From Symbiodinium natans (lineage: Eukaryota > Sar > Dinophyceae > Suessiales > Symbiodiniaceae), in the NCBI GenBank assembly GCA_905221605.1, contig CAJNDS010002424.1, positions 660,709 to 724,708 of the forward strand: a stretch of DNA of 64,000 nucleotides, read 5' to 3'. A program made the translations under genes and the position numbers. This document shows positions 45,190 through 58,586 of this stretch, one piece after another; position 1 is the stretch's first letter, and each line of letters begins with the position of its first letter. The notes under the pieces were generated by a model. That model saw only the letters and a program-made list of their open reading frames with translations, searched no databases and was not told the origin of the DNA.

Positions 45190-47227
45190 CGACGTCGAGC
45201 TGCAAACTGGACAGTAGCTCTTTCCATGCCGCTGCGTTTGCTGTTTCTCTGATTTTCCTGCAAACATGACCAGTGTCATTATTTTTTCTGCCATTCTTCC
45301 TCTTTCGTTTCTTCTAGAGTGTTTTGGTCATAGTCATGGCTATTGTGTCTGCATGGTGCTGTTGCTGCCATTGCTGGTTGTGCCGGTGACTGTGATTGTT
45401 GTCGAAGAGGTCGGCCAGGCTCAGTTTCAGTAGGTTCGTCACTTGCAATCATTGAGGCAATCTACTGTGAGGTGTCATGGCTTGACGTCCTTTGCCACGT
45501 TCCCATCAGGCGATTCTAGGCGAGGTGACCTCTAAGAGGGCAAATGACCGGCGATCAGCTGATGGCTCGTTAGGACACAAGAAACGTATGATGAGACGCA
45601 CGCGAAGTACAGCCGCGGTGCAAATTATGTGTCAAACAGAGCATGTTGCAGCCTCCGTAATTTGGCCTTTTCTTTTGCAATTTAGTGGCGTCCAGTCAAC
45701 ACGCCATGCCCGCTCGGCGACTACCCATTGTGTCACATCGCAACCGTGGTCACCATGTCTACGTCACTTCACGCTTGACGATGGCCATACGCAGCATACA
45801 GCACCTGCTTGCAGGTCGGCTTGGCTAATGGGACGACGTTCTTCGATGGGTCAATTGGAAATTTCTGAACTGACCACGACCTGTCGGAACGACCTCTTGG
45901 ATGTCTGGGAAGCCGATTTTGACCAGCTTGGCTTCAAGATTTTCGACATGCGGCCAAAGTCTTCAAGCCGCAGAGAACAGACATTGATGCCATAGTGTGG
46001 GTGTCTTTGCAAAAGGGAGGGCGCATCAGTGCTATGACGTGCTTCCAGTGTCGGCGATGCCATGACGCAGGGAAGGCAAGATTTGTGAAAAGAGCAGGGG
46101 CTGCAAAACTGGCTTCGAAGGACATTCTAAAGCTGAGGGCACAGCGATGATACACAACCGCAGGCTGTTGCGTTGTTCGCCGTCAGCCTTCTGTCGTCAG
46201 CCTTCCGTCTGCGTGTGATCGGAAATCCTGTCACCGCAGGTTGGCTACCGCAGCACGCTTGTATCATGGCAGCTTGAAGCTTTGGCGGAGAACTCAGGGG
46301 TACTTCAAGGAGAAAACAAAGCACCCTCTGAATATCTCTGAGTTCGCAGAACTTTTGCGCCGCAGAATTTGCAGAAGGGCGTGCCTCGCTCGTGCAATCC
46401 CGTCCCCCTTGGAAGAGCAGAAGAGCAATGGACTACAAGATGGGGGATTCTCAGTTTAGGGGTCTTGTCCTGGGGGCATCAAATTAACCGACTCCCCTTA
46501 ACGTAGCAATTCCCCTGTAAGGCTTTGAGTGCCCAACCCAAAAAAGTCGGCGAGTTAGGCTGCAGGGCCCTAATGAAGCTGGATTTCACCTGCGAAATTT
46601 CCCGTTTGGCTGAAAGACCATGCTCTTTTGACCATGTCTAAATGTTTCTAGATGATTGGTGGTACTACTGTTTTTGGCAAATAAAAACTTCCGACTGCAT
46701 GCTCACGAAATATATCGCCTATCACGAGTCCTAATGTTTTACCAAAGCGTAATTCGAACGGAGTGCGAATGAGATTAATAAACAAGTCACGAACATCAGA
46801 AGTAACGCCTCCGCGGATACGCTGTTCTCCCTCAGAGTGCCCGTTACCTGATGATGCGCAATTGTCTTGAGCTCGAGTCGGTTGTTTTGTCACATGTTTC
46901 TGTTCACTTCATGATCTCAAGCCCCCCCTCCCTCATCCCACCTCCCAGCGCCGCCTGCGCGTCGCTACTGAAGCGAATAATCGTGTCCAGTGCCACAATC
47001 ATGTGCAGGCATGTGTAGGCCCAACTGAAGAGACTGCCCAGAACTACGCTGTCGAGGGCCACAGGGGGGGCATCAGTCGGCCAAGGGCTCATTTGGCTAC
47101 GTGTTAAGGTAGCACGAGCATTGTGAGGCTCCTGCTTCGCGGATGAAACGAGTGGTCATCACTGGCACTAAGTAAGGTAGGTTCCATTGCTAATTAATAA
47201 TTCCACGCTTGAGAGACTCTTATCCCA
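45190..47227 (+). repeat. Duplicated unit B, copy B2 (internally rearranged)
   Basis: Matches B1 at both ends. In the middle, 45808-46072 is the reverse complement of about 19480-19745, 46080-46145 of about 20440-20510, and 46150-46380 of about 19195-19400. The 300-bp stem-rich island of B1 is absent at 46480-46525. It is joined directly to unit A at 47228. Confidence 0.75.
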
Positions 47228-48208
47228 TGGTCCATCCCTTTTAGGACCCCAAAAGTCATATGCACCGAAATCTTCATGCGAGCCGGCCGTGCTGCTGTGT
47301 TTTTGTGCCGCTCTCTCCTGAAACGGCTCCTGCGTGTCCCAAAATGTCTGTGGGGGAGTGGTCGCCCGTCCCGAAACGGACACGAAACGTGCACCCTCCA
47401 GCACGCTTGTCGATGTCAACCACTGCTACCCGCCAATTGCAAGATGACTCGGGCACGTGGGGGAAAGCCCTTTGCAGCATCGGCAGGGCAGCCCTTTCGC
47501 GCATCTTTGCGCGCAATTGTTGGATGAACCATCACAGGCCTTGACCCACAGTTCCACCCACTGCAGGTCAGAGATGTGTGAGTGCGTTGCGCTCGAGTGC
47601 TTTTTGGTTTCGACCTCTGGTCGCCTTCACGGTTGTCCTTTTTGGGGTCACGGAGGCTGGGCCAGGGCCGCGGTCCTCCCCGCTGTGTCAAAGTCTAAGC
47701 TGTCAAAGGGACGAAGCGTATCCCCATCGCAGTGGCCCGGCCGGTAGTACTTGCCAAGATGCAATCCGTGTTTTCACATTCCAGTCAGAAACGTGCTTCT
47801 GAAGTTAAAAATCGTTGCGCCATGCGAATTTGTGAACACATTGCTTCGTAGGCTCACACGGCAAATTTAGGTCAGGCATTTGCTCAGGACTGAAAGAGGA
47901 CCGAGGCCAATCCACCTTACAGTGATCACCCAGCTTCCCTGCAACTTGCGGACTGCTGCTTGCACACAGGTGGCTCGACAAGTGTGGGTTGCTCATCCTC
48001 GCACCCCTCTGTCACCTCTCTGTCCCCCCGCGCTTCTGCCACTTCCTTCAGGCTTGACAGTGCTCTTCAAGACTTGTGCCAGGCCTTCGCAGTTGCTCAG
48101 TTGAAGCTCTCCAGGACTGCGCTGCGCCTCGGCATGATGGTCTTGCCAAAAGCTGGCCCTCCTTTCGCTGCCTTTTGCCGCACCTCCTTGCTATCCATGG
48201 CCTACTCC

Positions 48209-48430
48209 ATGTTGCCGGAAATGTACCCAGCTGAAGCTCATGATGTTCCCCTCCTGCCTCGTCACATGCGCGCAATCACTGGGGCAGTTTGTTTGCAACA
48301 TCTGGAGTCCAGGGGCGCCATGTGGCCGGAAATACCCAGCTGATGCTCATGTTTCTCCCCTCCTGCCTCGTCAAATGCGCGCAATCACTGGGGCAGCTGG
48401 TTTTGCAAGATCTGGAGTCTAGGGGGCGTC
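48209..48430 (+). repeat. Local 110-bp tandem duplication in A3
   Basis: Two copies of a segment holding GCCGGAAAT, TACCCAGCTGA, CTCCTGCCTCGTCA and GCGCGCAATCACTGGGGCAG (48209-48318 and about 48321-48430). Not present in A1. Confidence 0.75.
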
Positions 48431-51335
48431 GGCCTATCTCGCAGAGATGCTTGTGCAGCGCTGCTTGCATCAAAGCAAGCGCAGCATACCGCAGCTCTTT
48501 GCCGGACCTTTGCGACGCTTGGAAAGCTTGTAGTCGTGCCGGCAGCAGTTCGAGTTTGAATCTGATCGCTCTACGCCAGGATGTTCTCTTCACAGTGTTT
48601 TCACTGGCCTTCGCGCACCTTCGCACAACCAAGCGCTCTAGAGATGGTGTGAAGGCTGATGCATGAGTTGCACAGCGAGCAGGGTTTTCCCCCACACGTG
48701 AGTTTCCCTGTGCCCGGCTCACCACTTGCCTTTTCAGACTTGCAAATTGTTTTGATCGTTTGCCTTCAGCATACATGATGCATGGACTGAGTAGTTCGCA
48801 TATTCTAGGAAAGGGCATGCTTTTGGGGGTCGGGTTTCATAGGGTGCCAGTATGTTTCTGCAGGTCTGTACAGAACTTTATGCTCGCAGACTCAGACAAC
48901 GGAAGCTTGAACATGGAGCTTGCAACGCGTACAGTTTGATAAACTGCTGCAATGACTAGATGGTGTGTGGTTTTTGCACTTCAGCCCTTGCTCCGGAAAT
49001 CTGCAAACGAACGATGACGAGTATGTAAAACGCTTGATGCCTTGATGCGGGGATTTCAACTCTAAATTGCTGCTCGGCTTACGTACCAGGCAAGTGTGCA
49101 GGTGCAACATTGCCGAACCTGGAGCTTGCTGCGTAGTCGGTGCAGCTCTTACAAGGTCTGGCCCTGCTTTACCAGAACCCCCCTCATGTAGTCTACACGG
49201 AATCTTGACACAGTCGACCCTGTCGGCTCGCAAAACAATTTGAAACGGATAGTTCCCCGACGGATACGGACCTGGTTCGTGAAAAAGCAACGCGCTCCCC
49301 TACGAAAACCACGTCTGCAAGTCCATTAAGACAGCGTGTATCTAAAGAGTTGGGCCCATGAATCAGTCCCTCCAGATAATGATAATGCCTATCGGGCGGT
49401 TCGCAGGCATTAACATGGTTTCTCTGAAAATTTGGTCCAGAAGCCACACCATGTTCTCACAGGCCCTCGATGCCGGTACTGGGGCCATGCGCTAAGGCGT
49501 GCCGCCCCAAAGGCGTAGCAGAACTCGCGTGCCCTGAGAATGCCTTTAAAGCTGGGGGAGACTCAACTCAGGGCTTGTAGTGGCATGCCGAAAGCACGTT
49601 CCCTTCTTCTCTGACTCATTCGCCAATTTGTGTCGCAGCTGGTTGGATCCACAGAAGGAGTGTTGGGGCCGTCGGATCCTTGGGCGGCCGGGTTGAGAGG
49701 TGCAGGTTGGACACGCAGAGGCCAGATTTGCAGGTTGAGGGTGCGGGTTGCTGAAGCATGTTCATGGAAGAGGCTCTCGGTCGCACTGATCGCCGCGGAT
49801 CAAATCCATCACTCCGCAGAACGCCCCACACTTAGTAAAGAGTCCCCACCTGCCTGCATTGGTGGGACTTCCGTTGGCCAGGCCACAGACACATGCAGGC
49901 ACGCACAAAACTTCGCATTCTTGACTGCTTGCCTCGAACCTGCGTGCACTTGGGGTTTGACATTCAGTGTTGTGCCTTTTGTCACATGGAGTGCCTTTTC
50001 CGAACGCCGCGCGCCAAGGCAGTGTTGTTTGTGCCTTTTCACTGTTGTGACTTAACGTGCCTCCCAAGTATCCTGAAAACGTTGGACCCCAGGTCCGTGT
50101 TTAGGCATTCCTGCTCCCAGAAAGCCTGACATTACCCTCTCCACTAGTGTAGGAATGGTGATGCCCATGAAAAGTAAGAAGGTGCTCGAAGATCTGAGCA
50201 AGCGAGGCTTTCCTGTCTTCGGCCTGAAGAGGGTGTCTGACGGCCTGGTCTGTGGCGCGCTGGTTCCCCCACTTCATTCTAGCATTTGCCCGTCTGAGCC
50301 ATTCCTAATTTTGGTCTTAGTTTTGGTGCCGCTCCTCAACAGTGGGATTTGGCCTGCTTATCAGTTGCCCTCATAAGTAGGGCCGGCCTGCACCTATGCT
50401 CCTGTCTTGGCTCTTGCCTGCCATTCCCAGCCAAGACACTCGACCATCCTGGTACTTCGCGCTGGAGCCCACACGGCTTTTGACCGCTTCAATTGCACAA
50501 GCCGGCTGTGCGGTTAGGATCAGGTCTTCCAGACGATGCTGATGTTCCCTCAGAAGTAGGGCCGGCCTGCACCTGTGCCCCCTTGACTCTCGCTGGAACA
50601 CACAGATCTTTGAGTCGTCGACTTCACATTCTGGGCTTTTTCATTTGCACAAGCCGGCCTCGCAAGTGTTCCAGACAATGCTGCTGTGGTTTAGTGGCTG
50701 TCGCGCAGTGAAGGTCAATAAATAGTAGTTTGTGATGGCGCTCTGGTCCGTGCGTGTGCTACCAGCTGCTCATCTTGAAGATGTCCAGTCTGACTGCAGC
50801 TCTCCCCGTTCCAGACAAAGGGCAGAGCGTTCATGGTGCTGAGCCGGGGTTGCATTTTCCGTCGCACATGGGGTATGCAGATGAGATCCAGGTGAATGAT
50901 AAAGAGCCATCCATGGAGTTCATGTTGGATACCGTCAAGCCTGCAAGCGCCGTGCAAGCTTGACAGTTGCTGCTTCAGGAAGAGTGCACAGGTTGAAGGG
51001 CTCGTGCATGCATGCATCGATCGTGGTGCAGTCGAACACGGGCAAGGTAGATTGATGTACAGGGTGGCACGAAAGGATGTGATGCTCTGCAGCTTGAATT
51101 GCGACATATTACGACTGAAGGTTTAGGTGCTGTGTACCTGGCCCGGACTGTTGACTGCACGGTGCAACAATGTGCAACAATCTGCAACAATGTTGCAACT
51201 GCGTAACATCTGCTGCCTTCGCGATGTTTAGCTACAAGGCATACAAGGGGGATTTGGGCAGTTTAGGGGTCTACGGCTGATGCCAAGGGTTTCACATGAT
51301 GCTTGTGGAACCTGCCGGAGCTCGCCATGCCCGGC

Positions 51336-51813
51336 AAATCCCAGCAAGCTCATGCTAGCCTGCCAGGCCCAAGGAAAAGTCTTCAAGGTGCCCTGTCGCA
51401 TGCTCCCAGACAATGCCAAAAAGGCCAGGGCCACGCGCGTCTCTGAGATCCTCATTTGAAGACGCATCTCGCGTCCCTCTCCAATGCGATGGACCTGGAG
51501 CTGATCGGCGGCGCGATCAACATGGCTTGACATGCAGACGTGGCATGGCAATGATTGACGTGCCTGGTGCCTGCATGTGGGCGTGTTGAGATACAAGGAT
51601 AGTTGGGAGCCCCTGAAATCCCTGAAGTCTCGGCGACGCTTGTGCAGTTGCATGGCGCCTGCCGTGTTGCCTGTTTTGCAGCAACATTGCAGTGCGGCTT
51701 GATCTCCTTCGTATTCTCCTGGCCCATGCTGGCCCATGGCCTACGCCTGGTTGGTTTGTCTTTAGCCCCAATATCATCACAGACCGCACGACGGGCTCCC
51801 TGCTCACATGGCA
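51336..51813. repeat. 478-bp ultra-similar block inside unit A (copy 2)
   Basis: Partner of 3865-4342, with three substitutions and no gaps, against much more diverged flanks. Confidence 0.75.
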
Positions 51814-54800
51814 CCCAGCTTGCACGTGTGGCTGCGCAGGCAGGGACCTGAACCGCTGCGAGTTCACAAGATAGATCTCATCTCGCAGGTTCCTGCAGAG
51901 CCCGGGCCTATATTCTTTTCTGTTTTTGCAGTTTGTTGCGGTTGTTTTTTTCATCTATTTTACCGTCTGAAGCTTTGTCCGGAGGGAACATTTGATTGGT
52001 GTCCCAGATGGGATGTTCAGACTGGCCTTGTTCATGTCGACATTGATTGCAAAGACATGCAACCTCCGAGCTGCAAATTAAATCCCAGGGGCAGGGCAGC
52101 CCCTGAAGCACCTCCTTGATTCTGCAAGACAGACTTGGGGGGTGTTGCTTTTTGCGCCGCGTCCTGCCCAGATTCTTGCCAGGAGGGGGCAGTGTTTGCT
52201 GCTAGTGGCGGCAGATGGCCTTGTTTTCAACTTTGAGACCTGCCCTTGAAGGTGCCCTTGAACGCGAGGAATGAATGTTAATACAGTTCCACTTGAATTA
52301 CAGCCGCTGCTGCTGCACGGTGTCGCGCAAAGGTCCGGCAAGAGCCACACTGCGAAGCTTTACAGGAAACTTTGGGGGCTGGCTTGCAGGCGGTAATTTC
52401 GGGCGGACTACGGGCGGGTTGACAGGCGGAGTTACCGGCGGCGTTTAGATGGGCATAGCCATCTTGTGAGAGGCATGCAGGGAGTGCGCAAGATCTGCTT
52501 CCAGAGTATCTTCCATATCACGCGGTCCCAAGTTGTCAGATATCATAGTGTAAAGTGGCGAAAAACTGCAAAACGAAGTGTTTTCATACAACTAAGGGGC
52601 GCACATGCTCTGCAGACACCTGTGAGCTGAAAAGACTTGCTTCATCCGGGGTGTCCTTGCAGAAAGACTTTAGTTTAGGTCTTTGTGCTCCCGGCCCTGC
52701 GTCCACGTGTGAAGACCTGTGCCGTGGTGTTTGATGCACATGGACAATGACACTCCATGTACCTTGCCAGACTTTCCACTCAGAGCCAGTGAAGACTCAG
52801 GACCTTTCGAACTTCCTAGCGTAAAGTGTGCTGAGAACTGGCTTCCAGCTCTCAAAAGTGGGCTTCGTGCTCCCAAACTCCAGATGCCCTGGACCGGTGA
52901 GGCACTGCCACCCTGCGCACACGGCCACGGCAAATGTCCAATCACCATTGAAGCTGGGGCCATGACTCGTCTGACATGGTGACGGCTGGGTCGTAAGGCA
53001 ACTGCATCCGCAAGCCGCCCTTTGAAGTTTTTCAAGTTGTTAGTGGGAAGTTGCTTGCGTGGCTTACGTCCTTGGTTGCGCTAGGGTGCAGTGGATTGTC
53101 TCGGCAGAAAGGTCACTTTAGTCTGCAGCCCTCGTGCATGCACTGCCGGTTTGCATGGAGCCTCTGATTTGCATTGCGCTCCGCCGTAGTGCGCCACCGG
53201 AAGCAGCGCAGACGGCAGCATCGCGCGCCATCGCCCATCCCATAGAAATCAGTCCGTTCCATGTGAACGCCATGTTGATGAGGAGCTGGCTCATGTAAGG
53301 TTCAGTTCCACAGGCGTAAGGTGATGAGGCGGGACGACCGGCTCCCTGTTCGACAGTGGCAGCCTGGCATCCAGCTTTCCCTTGCGGTGCCCGTGTGGTG
53401 ATGACTCTCGGATGTTGAGCGCATCGCGCTCTGTGGCTCTGCCACAGGCTGGTGCATTGATACACAAGGACCTCAGCCCGGAGTTCCGCTCGCTAGGCAG
53501 CTGCGTCTCTGTGTACTCGGACAAAGGTTGTAGCAGGTCCAAGTCAAGCGCCACGCTACATCAGGCTGCGCTTTGGCAACTTGAGCAGGACAGCGAAGGC
53601 AGGGACCTGAACGACAGCGAGCTTACAAGATAATCTTGCCTCCCAGCAGGCAGGCGAAGGCGCAAGATGTGCAAGCTGTCATGATGACACTGCTGCAGGA
53701 TCCGCAGCGGCGTCCTTGCGGAATGGCAGTGTAGGTTTGTGTGCCCCCGGCCTTGCGTCCACGTGTGAAGACTCGTGGTGTGCCGTGGTCCATGTACCTT
53801 ACCAACCCGACTTTCCGCTCAGAGCCAATGAAAATGAAGACTCAGGACTCTTCAAAGCCCTAGGTGGCTCGTCTGACATGGTGACTTTGTTTTGTTCTGG
53901 AGAGCTGACCGCAAGGCTACGGCATCCGCAAGGCGCCCTTTTGAGCTTGGAAGGAAGGCTTACTATGTGGCTTACGTCCTTGGTTGCGAGGTCACTTGTG
54001 GCTCCGCAAAAAGATCTTCGGTGCCTAGCCTGCAACCCTCGCGCATGTACCGCCGGCTTGCCATTCGGCCGTTTAGGTGAGCGTGAGGATTCCAAAGACC
54101 TTGCAAGCCTTCCAGCCTGGCATTTGCTCAGCCTTTGTGCAGTGCCCTATGCCACTGTTACTCATACTATGACCTTGTTGTACTCACTCACGTGAGGACG
54201 CGGCAGTGACAGAAATCTGCAAGGCGCTGAACTGTAGTCTACTCTGGCGGCTGGAGCCGATCCAGATTTGCCCACGAGGCTGCTCCATCGGGATTGTCGA
54301 CACTTGCCGCATACCGCCGCCGATGTGCGACCGTCCAGAATCGTCCGGACAATGGGCATCTAGTCGTGAGGAGGGACGCCTAGGCTGAGTCTCGACGAAG
54401 GTGGGTCCTGAGTGGGGATTCTGCGGTGTTGAGGAGTCCATGTTTTGATGGGTCCTGAGAGATCCGGCGTGTAACTCATGATTGGCTGCTACAGTTGTTG
54501 CTTCGTTTTTGCTCGCAAGCCTGCCGTTCAAGGCGTTCAGACTTGTGCTGGGCATATCGAGCACGGCGGGAATCGCGGGAATCGCGGGAATCGCAGGCCG
54601 CTGCTTCGTAAGCGTTCCGCGTGCCATGCTTTGAGCCAGACTTTGAGAAGTAAACAGAATGGTCCGAAGTTCAGCTCGAAAGGCATCAGCTCACCTTGCT
54701 ACAGGCTAGCATCGGGGCTTGGGAGGCAGTGGCATCGCCTGACTTCTGGAGTGTTTTGGCGAGGCTCGGCAACACTCGGTGCTATGGGGGCTTCAAGAAC

Positions 54801-57035
54801 CGGATCGTAGCGTGACGGTGCGCGCAGCAGGCATTTGGCCGGTCCATTGGTGAGCCATTCGTGAGACCTTTGGCGAGGCGCGGGGGCTCACTGAGGGGCA
54901 TGCGTGCCTTCTTTGCCCGAGTGGTTGTGGGTGGTGTGCATCGCATGCGAGGCACGCTTCAATCTTGAATCTCAGAGTGAGATGCTTTAGCTGCAGCCAG
55001 CAAGGATGTGGCTGTGCAACGCCCTCCGCATCAGCCACTTTGAATCATTGCGTGGGGCATGCTTGAGGGTCAGACTTATCTCCTGCCGCAGCGTCCATAC
55101 GCCTTGCTATAGTTTGAGCAAAAGCAGGGTGCGTGCTCAGATACACTGGCGGAGTCGCAAGTTCAAGCAAACAAAGTTCAACTCCGATCGCCTCTGCCCC
55201 CTCCGATGCAGTTGGCCAGTTTCTTCCTCGATTTCTGAGCCGACCAGCACCTTTGTGCGCACCCAGGAAGTTTTTGCAGAGGTAGCTCTCGCCTGCGCCT
55301 GCAGGGCGGAGTTCGTTTCAGCAGAAGCTTGAAACTGCCAGCAGACACGAACAGACCATCAATGACTGTCCCCAACCCACATTGCATCTGGTCGGGGGCC
55401 ATGGCCATGTGGGCCCATACTGCAGGCAAGCATTAAAGTCCATTAGCCTCTTGTCGAACACTGGCAGGCCCGTGATTTTCAAAGCAAAGCCCGTCTCCGC
55501 ATGGGCTGGGCACAAGATCGAACACAAGAGATGAACGTCCCAAGGCCAATCGCGGCAGAACATCGGCGCGGCAAGCGCCGGGTCTCAGCATGGGCACGCC
55601 GGCTTCAGACCGCCAAACGGTGCAGCCCTGGCAAGATGCGCCTGCCTAGAACCAACATCAAGCCAGTCTGGAAGTCGCAGCGCGCCACTCAGTTCCATTT
55701 CCTGTGTCACGGAAAGCAGATGAGGGCGGGAGCAAGAATGCTGACCCTACCACACATCTGCCAGGATTCCTCACGAACATTCTTCGTCAATGAGCACATC
55801 CACTGTTGCAAGCGCATGCATTGCTTGACCGAGAGTGGTACTGAGCGTTCCTGTGCGCGAGAAAACCTCCGTGCAAGCAAACCCTGTCAGGCGGTGGGGG
55901 ATTCTCTGCAGTGTAGGATGCTGCGCAGTGGATGTTGTAGGCGGATGCTGAGACTTTCTCTGAAAACTCGGAGGGCGCGCACGCGAGCACGCCCGAGACC
56001 GCGGCGTGGCAAATCTTCGGGTGGCCTTTGGTGGTCCAGGCGTTCGCTCCCTTGTCCCGCTTGTCCCTGGCAAGACTCGTGCTGTGTTCGAGGGAAGCTG
56101 CGCATGGCACCTCTGAGCTCGAGGTCGGGTTGAGAACCCGCTGTTGAGGTTCACCTCGCCCCCCATCCATTGGAGATGTCGGGCATGTCGGGCATGGGCA
56201 TGTCGGGGAGTGAAATGCACGCCCAGGGCCGGGCACTGAGCATGGGGCTACGCCGCAGATCGCGAAGCTCGCAGTGCGGCTCGGCTCTGTGCCTCCAGTG
56301 CCCGGGCCTCCAAGTTGATGGCACCCTTTTTGCGGAAAAGTTCTTTTAATCCTTTATCGTCTCATGCCCGGGGTTCGCGTGCCTTCACCTGCCTTCATTC
56401 GCCTTCACGTGAGCATTTCAAAGCCCATCTATGCCCAGCGTCGCTACCCGGGCTGCTGACCCTGGCGGCATGAAGGTGACGCAGCCAGTTCAGCGTCGTT
56501 GCGAATGTTCGGTCACCATGTGCCGCGTCGCTGACATTGACGGTGCCTGGTATGCAGTTGCCACTCGCAGTTGCCAGCACAGCATGCCTGCAGCCTGCAG
56601 TTGCAAGCAGGCCTTGTGCTCACTTCCCTTTCGTTGTGCATGGGTTAAGGTTGACGGGTGTGCGGGGCCCCTGCGTCTTGTAGGGCAAAAAGTTGACTTA
56701 GCACTGGTCTGCTCACCTGCCTGGTTGGTGCTGCCCTCTGATAGGGTTTCGGTGGACACGCCGATGCTCCAGATCTCTGCGGAAGCGGCCTGCGGCTGTC
56801 CATGCTTTGCTTGTCTTTGCTCGCGGATGCAGAGGTTATCTGGGACTGGCCTTCATTTGAGCACCCGCGCCCTGGGCTCTGATGGGCTCCGGGCGCCGGT
56901 GCACTTCGGAAGATCCTCATGTTGCAGGGAAGCAGATGGCAACCGGCTCGCTTGCAAATCTGTGCTGGCGTGAGGGTCCAGACTACCATTGGAGCACTCC
57001 GTGCCGCAGCGCGCAGGCGCAAAAAGGACTTGCAA

Positions 57036-58524
57036 GATCCTCTGCAGGGTTTGAGGCTTAAGGTTTAGGGCCCAGGCATAGTTTCGGCTTTTCAAAGACC
57101 CAATAGGATTCTTTTAAAGTTCAGAACTCGGTTTTCTGAGCTATGGAGACCCAACTGGGCTGTGTTCCGACTGGACTGCAGAAAAACTCTTTCAGAGACC
57201 GTTGGGCGTGCAAAGGTTACTTGGAGTGGATCGGAGACTCGCCCTGAAGGAATTCCAGCGCGCCACGGACCTTCAAATTGTTTGCAGGCCTGGGCTGCTT
57301 CCGAGGGTTTGTTGCCTTTATCTTACGCGGGAGCCACTTTCTAGAGTTCTGCGGAGTCACGACTTTTGGGACTTTCGTGTAGGATGCAGGAGGGGAGGTT
57401 CTGGTTCTCGGCGCCTTGTCCGCCAGGGCTTTGTGCCAAAGGCCCCCCCAAACCCTAAGCCCCCAGCTCTCTAAAAAAAGCGAACTTGCAATGAACGGCC
57501 TCAGTGTCGAACCTTTGAAGGTGAAAAGAAAAGACGTCATCTTTGTCGCGTCAAGAGCCATGGCCATGTAGAGCCATGATGAGCCCAAGGCCCATCCGGC
57601 AAAATATGGACCACGTCCTCCCGGCAACTCTGCCGCTTCGCTACGACTCACCACCGCCGTCAAACCGGAAATCGTAGTCCTCCAGCTGCTTAAAAACAGC
57701 CATGAAGTTATGAAGAAACAAGGCCCCAAAAACCCTGAAGTTCGATGCTTGCTTTGCACTTGCGTCTCAGGTGCTGATGTTGGAGAACTTGACGTTTAAT
57801 CCGGCAGAATGAGGCCGGGGTGGCCTGGGGTGCGTATTCAAGAAGCCCTCAAAAGTCCTAAACCCTAAACAAGCCCAGATTCCTAAACAAGCCCCGAACC
57901 CTTAATTGGCGCCTTAATTTTCTCGCTAACGCGAGCCCGCCTCGGCAAGCGCAGGGAGGGTGGGGGTGGGGGGGGGGGGGCAGGGGAGGGGCACGTCGGC
58001 CGCGGCTGGATACTGATCGACTACGGGGGATACCCATTCCGGACCAAAAAAAACTCGGCCGCACCGTCCGGGAAGGGGGTAGGGGCTGGGCGCACTTCTA
58101 AGTGGTTACCTAGACTTGGATCTAAACGCCTCAGGCCTCCGGCCTCGGCGGATTAACATGGCAGAATGTCAACCCGAAGGTCGTTCTGTAAGGGGAATCT
58201 GATCATCAGAACAACCGATCGGAAAGCACAGATTGGCACGGCTTCGGGGTGGTGAGGGCTTGTTGGGCATGTGTGTTGCTTTCCTCAATAGTCGACGATA
58301 ACCGTAGTCTAGACAGTTCCTCCTTTGTTGGGCGGAAGGAGGAGCAAAAGAGCCACTTACTGGGCTTGGAAGATGGGGTAGGCTTGAAGTCTGATGTAGG
58401 GTTGGTGTATTGCAACTGCACCACAACCAAGCAAGCTGCAGCGTAATTATGGGAACAGTTATGGAATGTCTGTTTTGAGGGCTGCTCGTTTTCAAGCTTC
58501 ATGCTTGAATCTGCTCTACTGCAG
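57036..58524. other. Spacer upstream of the light-harvesting array
   Basis: Telomere-like bits occur at 57045-57070 and 57855-57905, and a G-tract at 57962-57980. Open pieces at 57495-57585 and 57588-57800 on the plus strand look mildly protein-like but lack supporting motifs. I do not call a gene. Confidence 0.4.
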
Positions 58525-58586
58525 CCAGGCCCTGCCCAGAGCTCCGGGACGTTTAGGCCGTCTAGGACCCTGTAGCTTTCGCAGCC
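58525..58586 (+). promoter_or_regulatory. Shared 5' leader of light-harvesting copies, with acceptor-like boundary
   Basis: The 62 bases before the ATG are shared with copy 3 (61488-61550, one C longer), and the last 59 also with copy 2 (59957-60015). In copies 1 and 3 similarity begins right after or at GCAG, a good trans-splice acceptor (58521-58524 and 61484-61487). So the conserved leader probably is the mRNA 5' untranslated region. Promoter sequences are not recognisable. Confidence 0.5.

Larger units (their letters stand above)
47228..57035 (+). repeat. Unit A, copy A3
   Basis: Collinear with A1 (1-9575). It differs by many small indels, a local duplication at 48209-48430, and an insertion of about 105 bp near 55676-55790 relative to 8310. 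No intact gene recognised in it. Confidence 0.85.

Noticed and set aside
57217-57759. 180-codon minus-strand frame in the spacer before the light-harvesting array
   Set aside because: No domain, no duplicate and unremarkable composition; short plus-strand pieces in the same place look equally protein-like.
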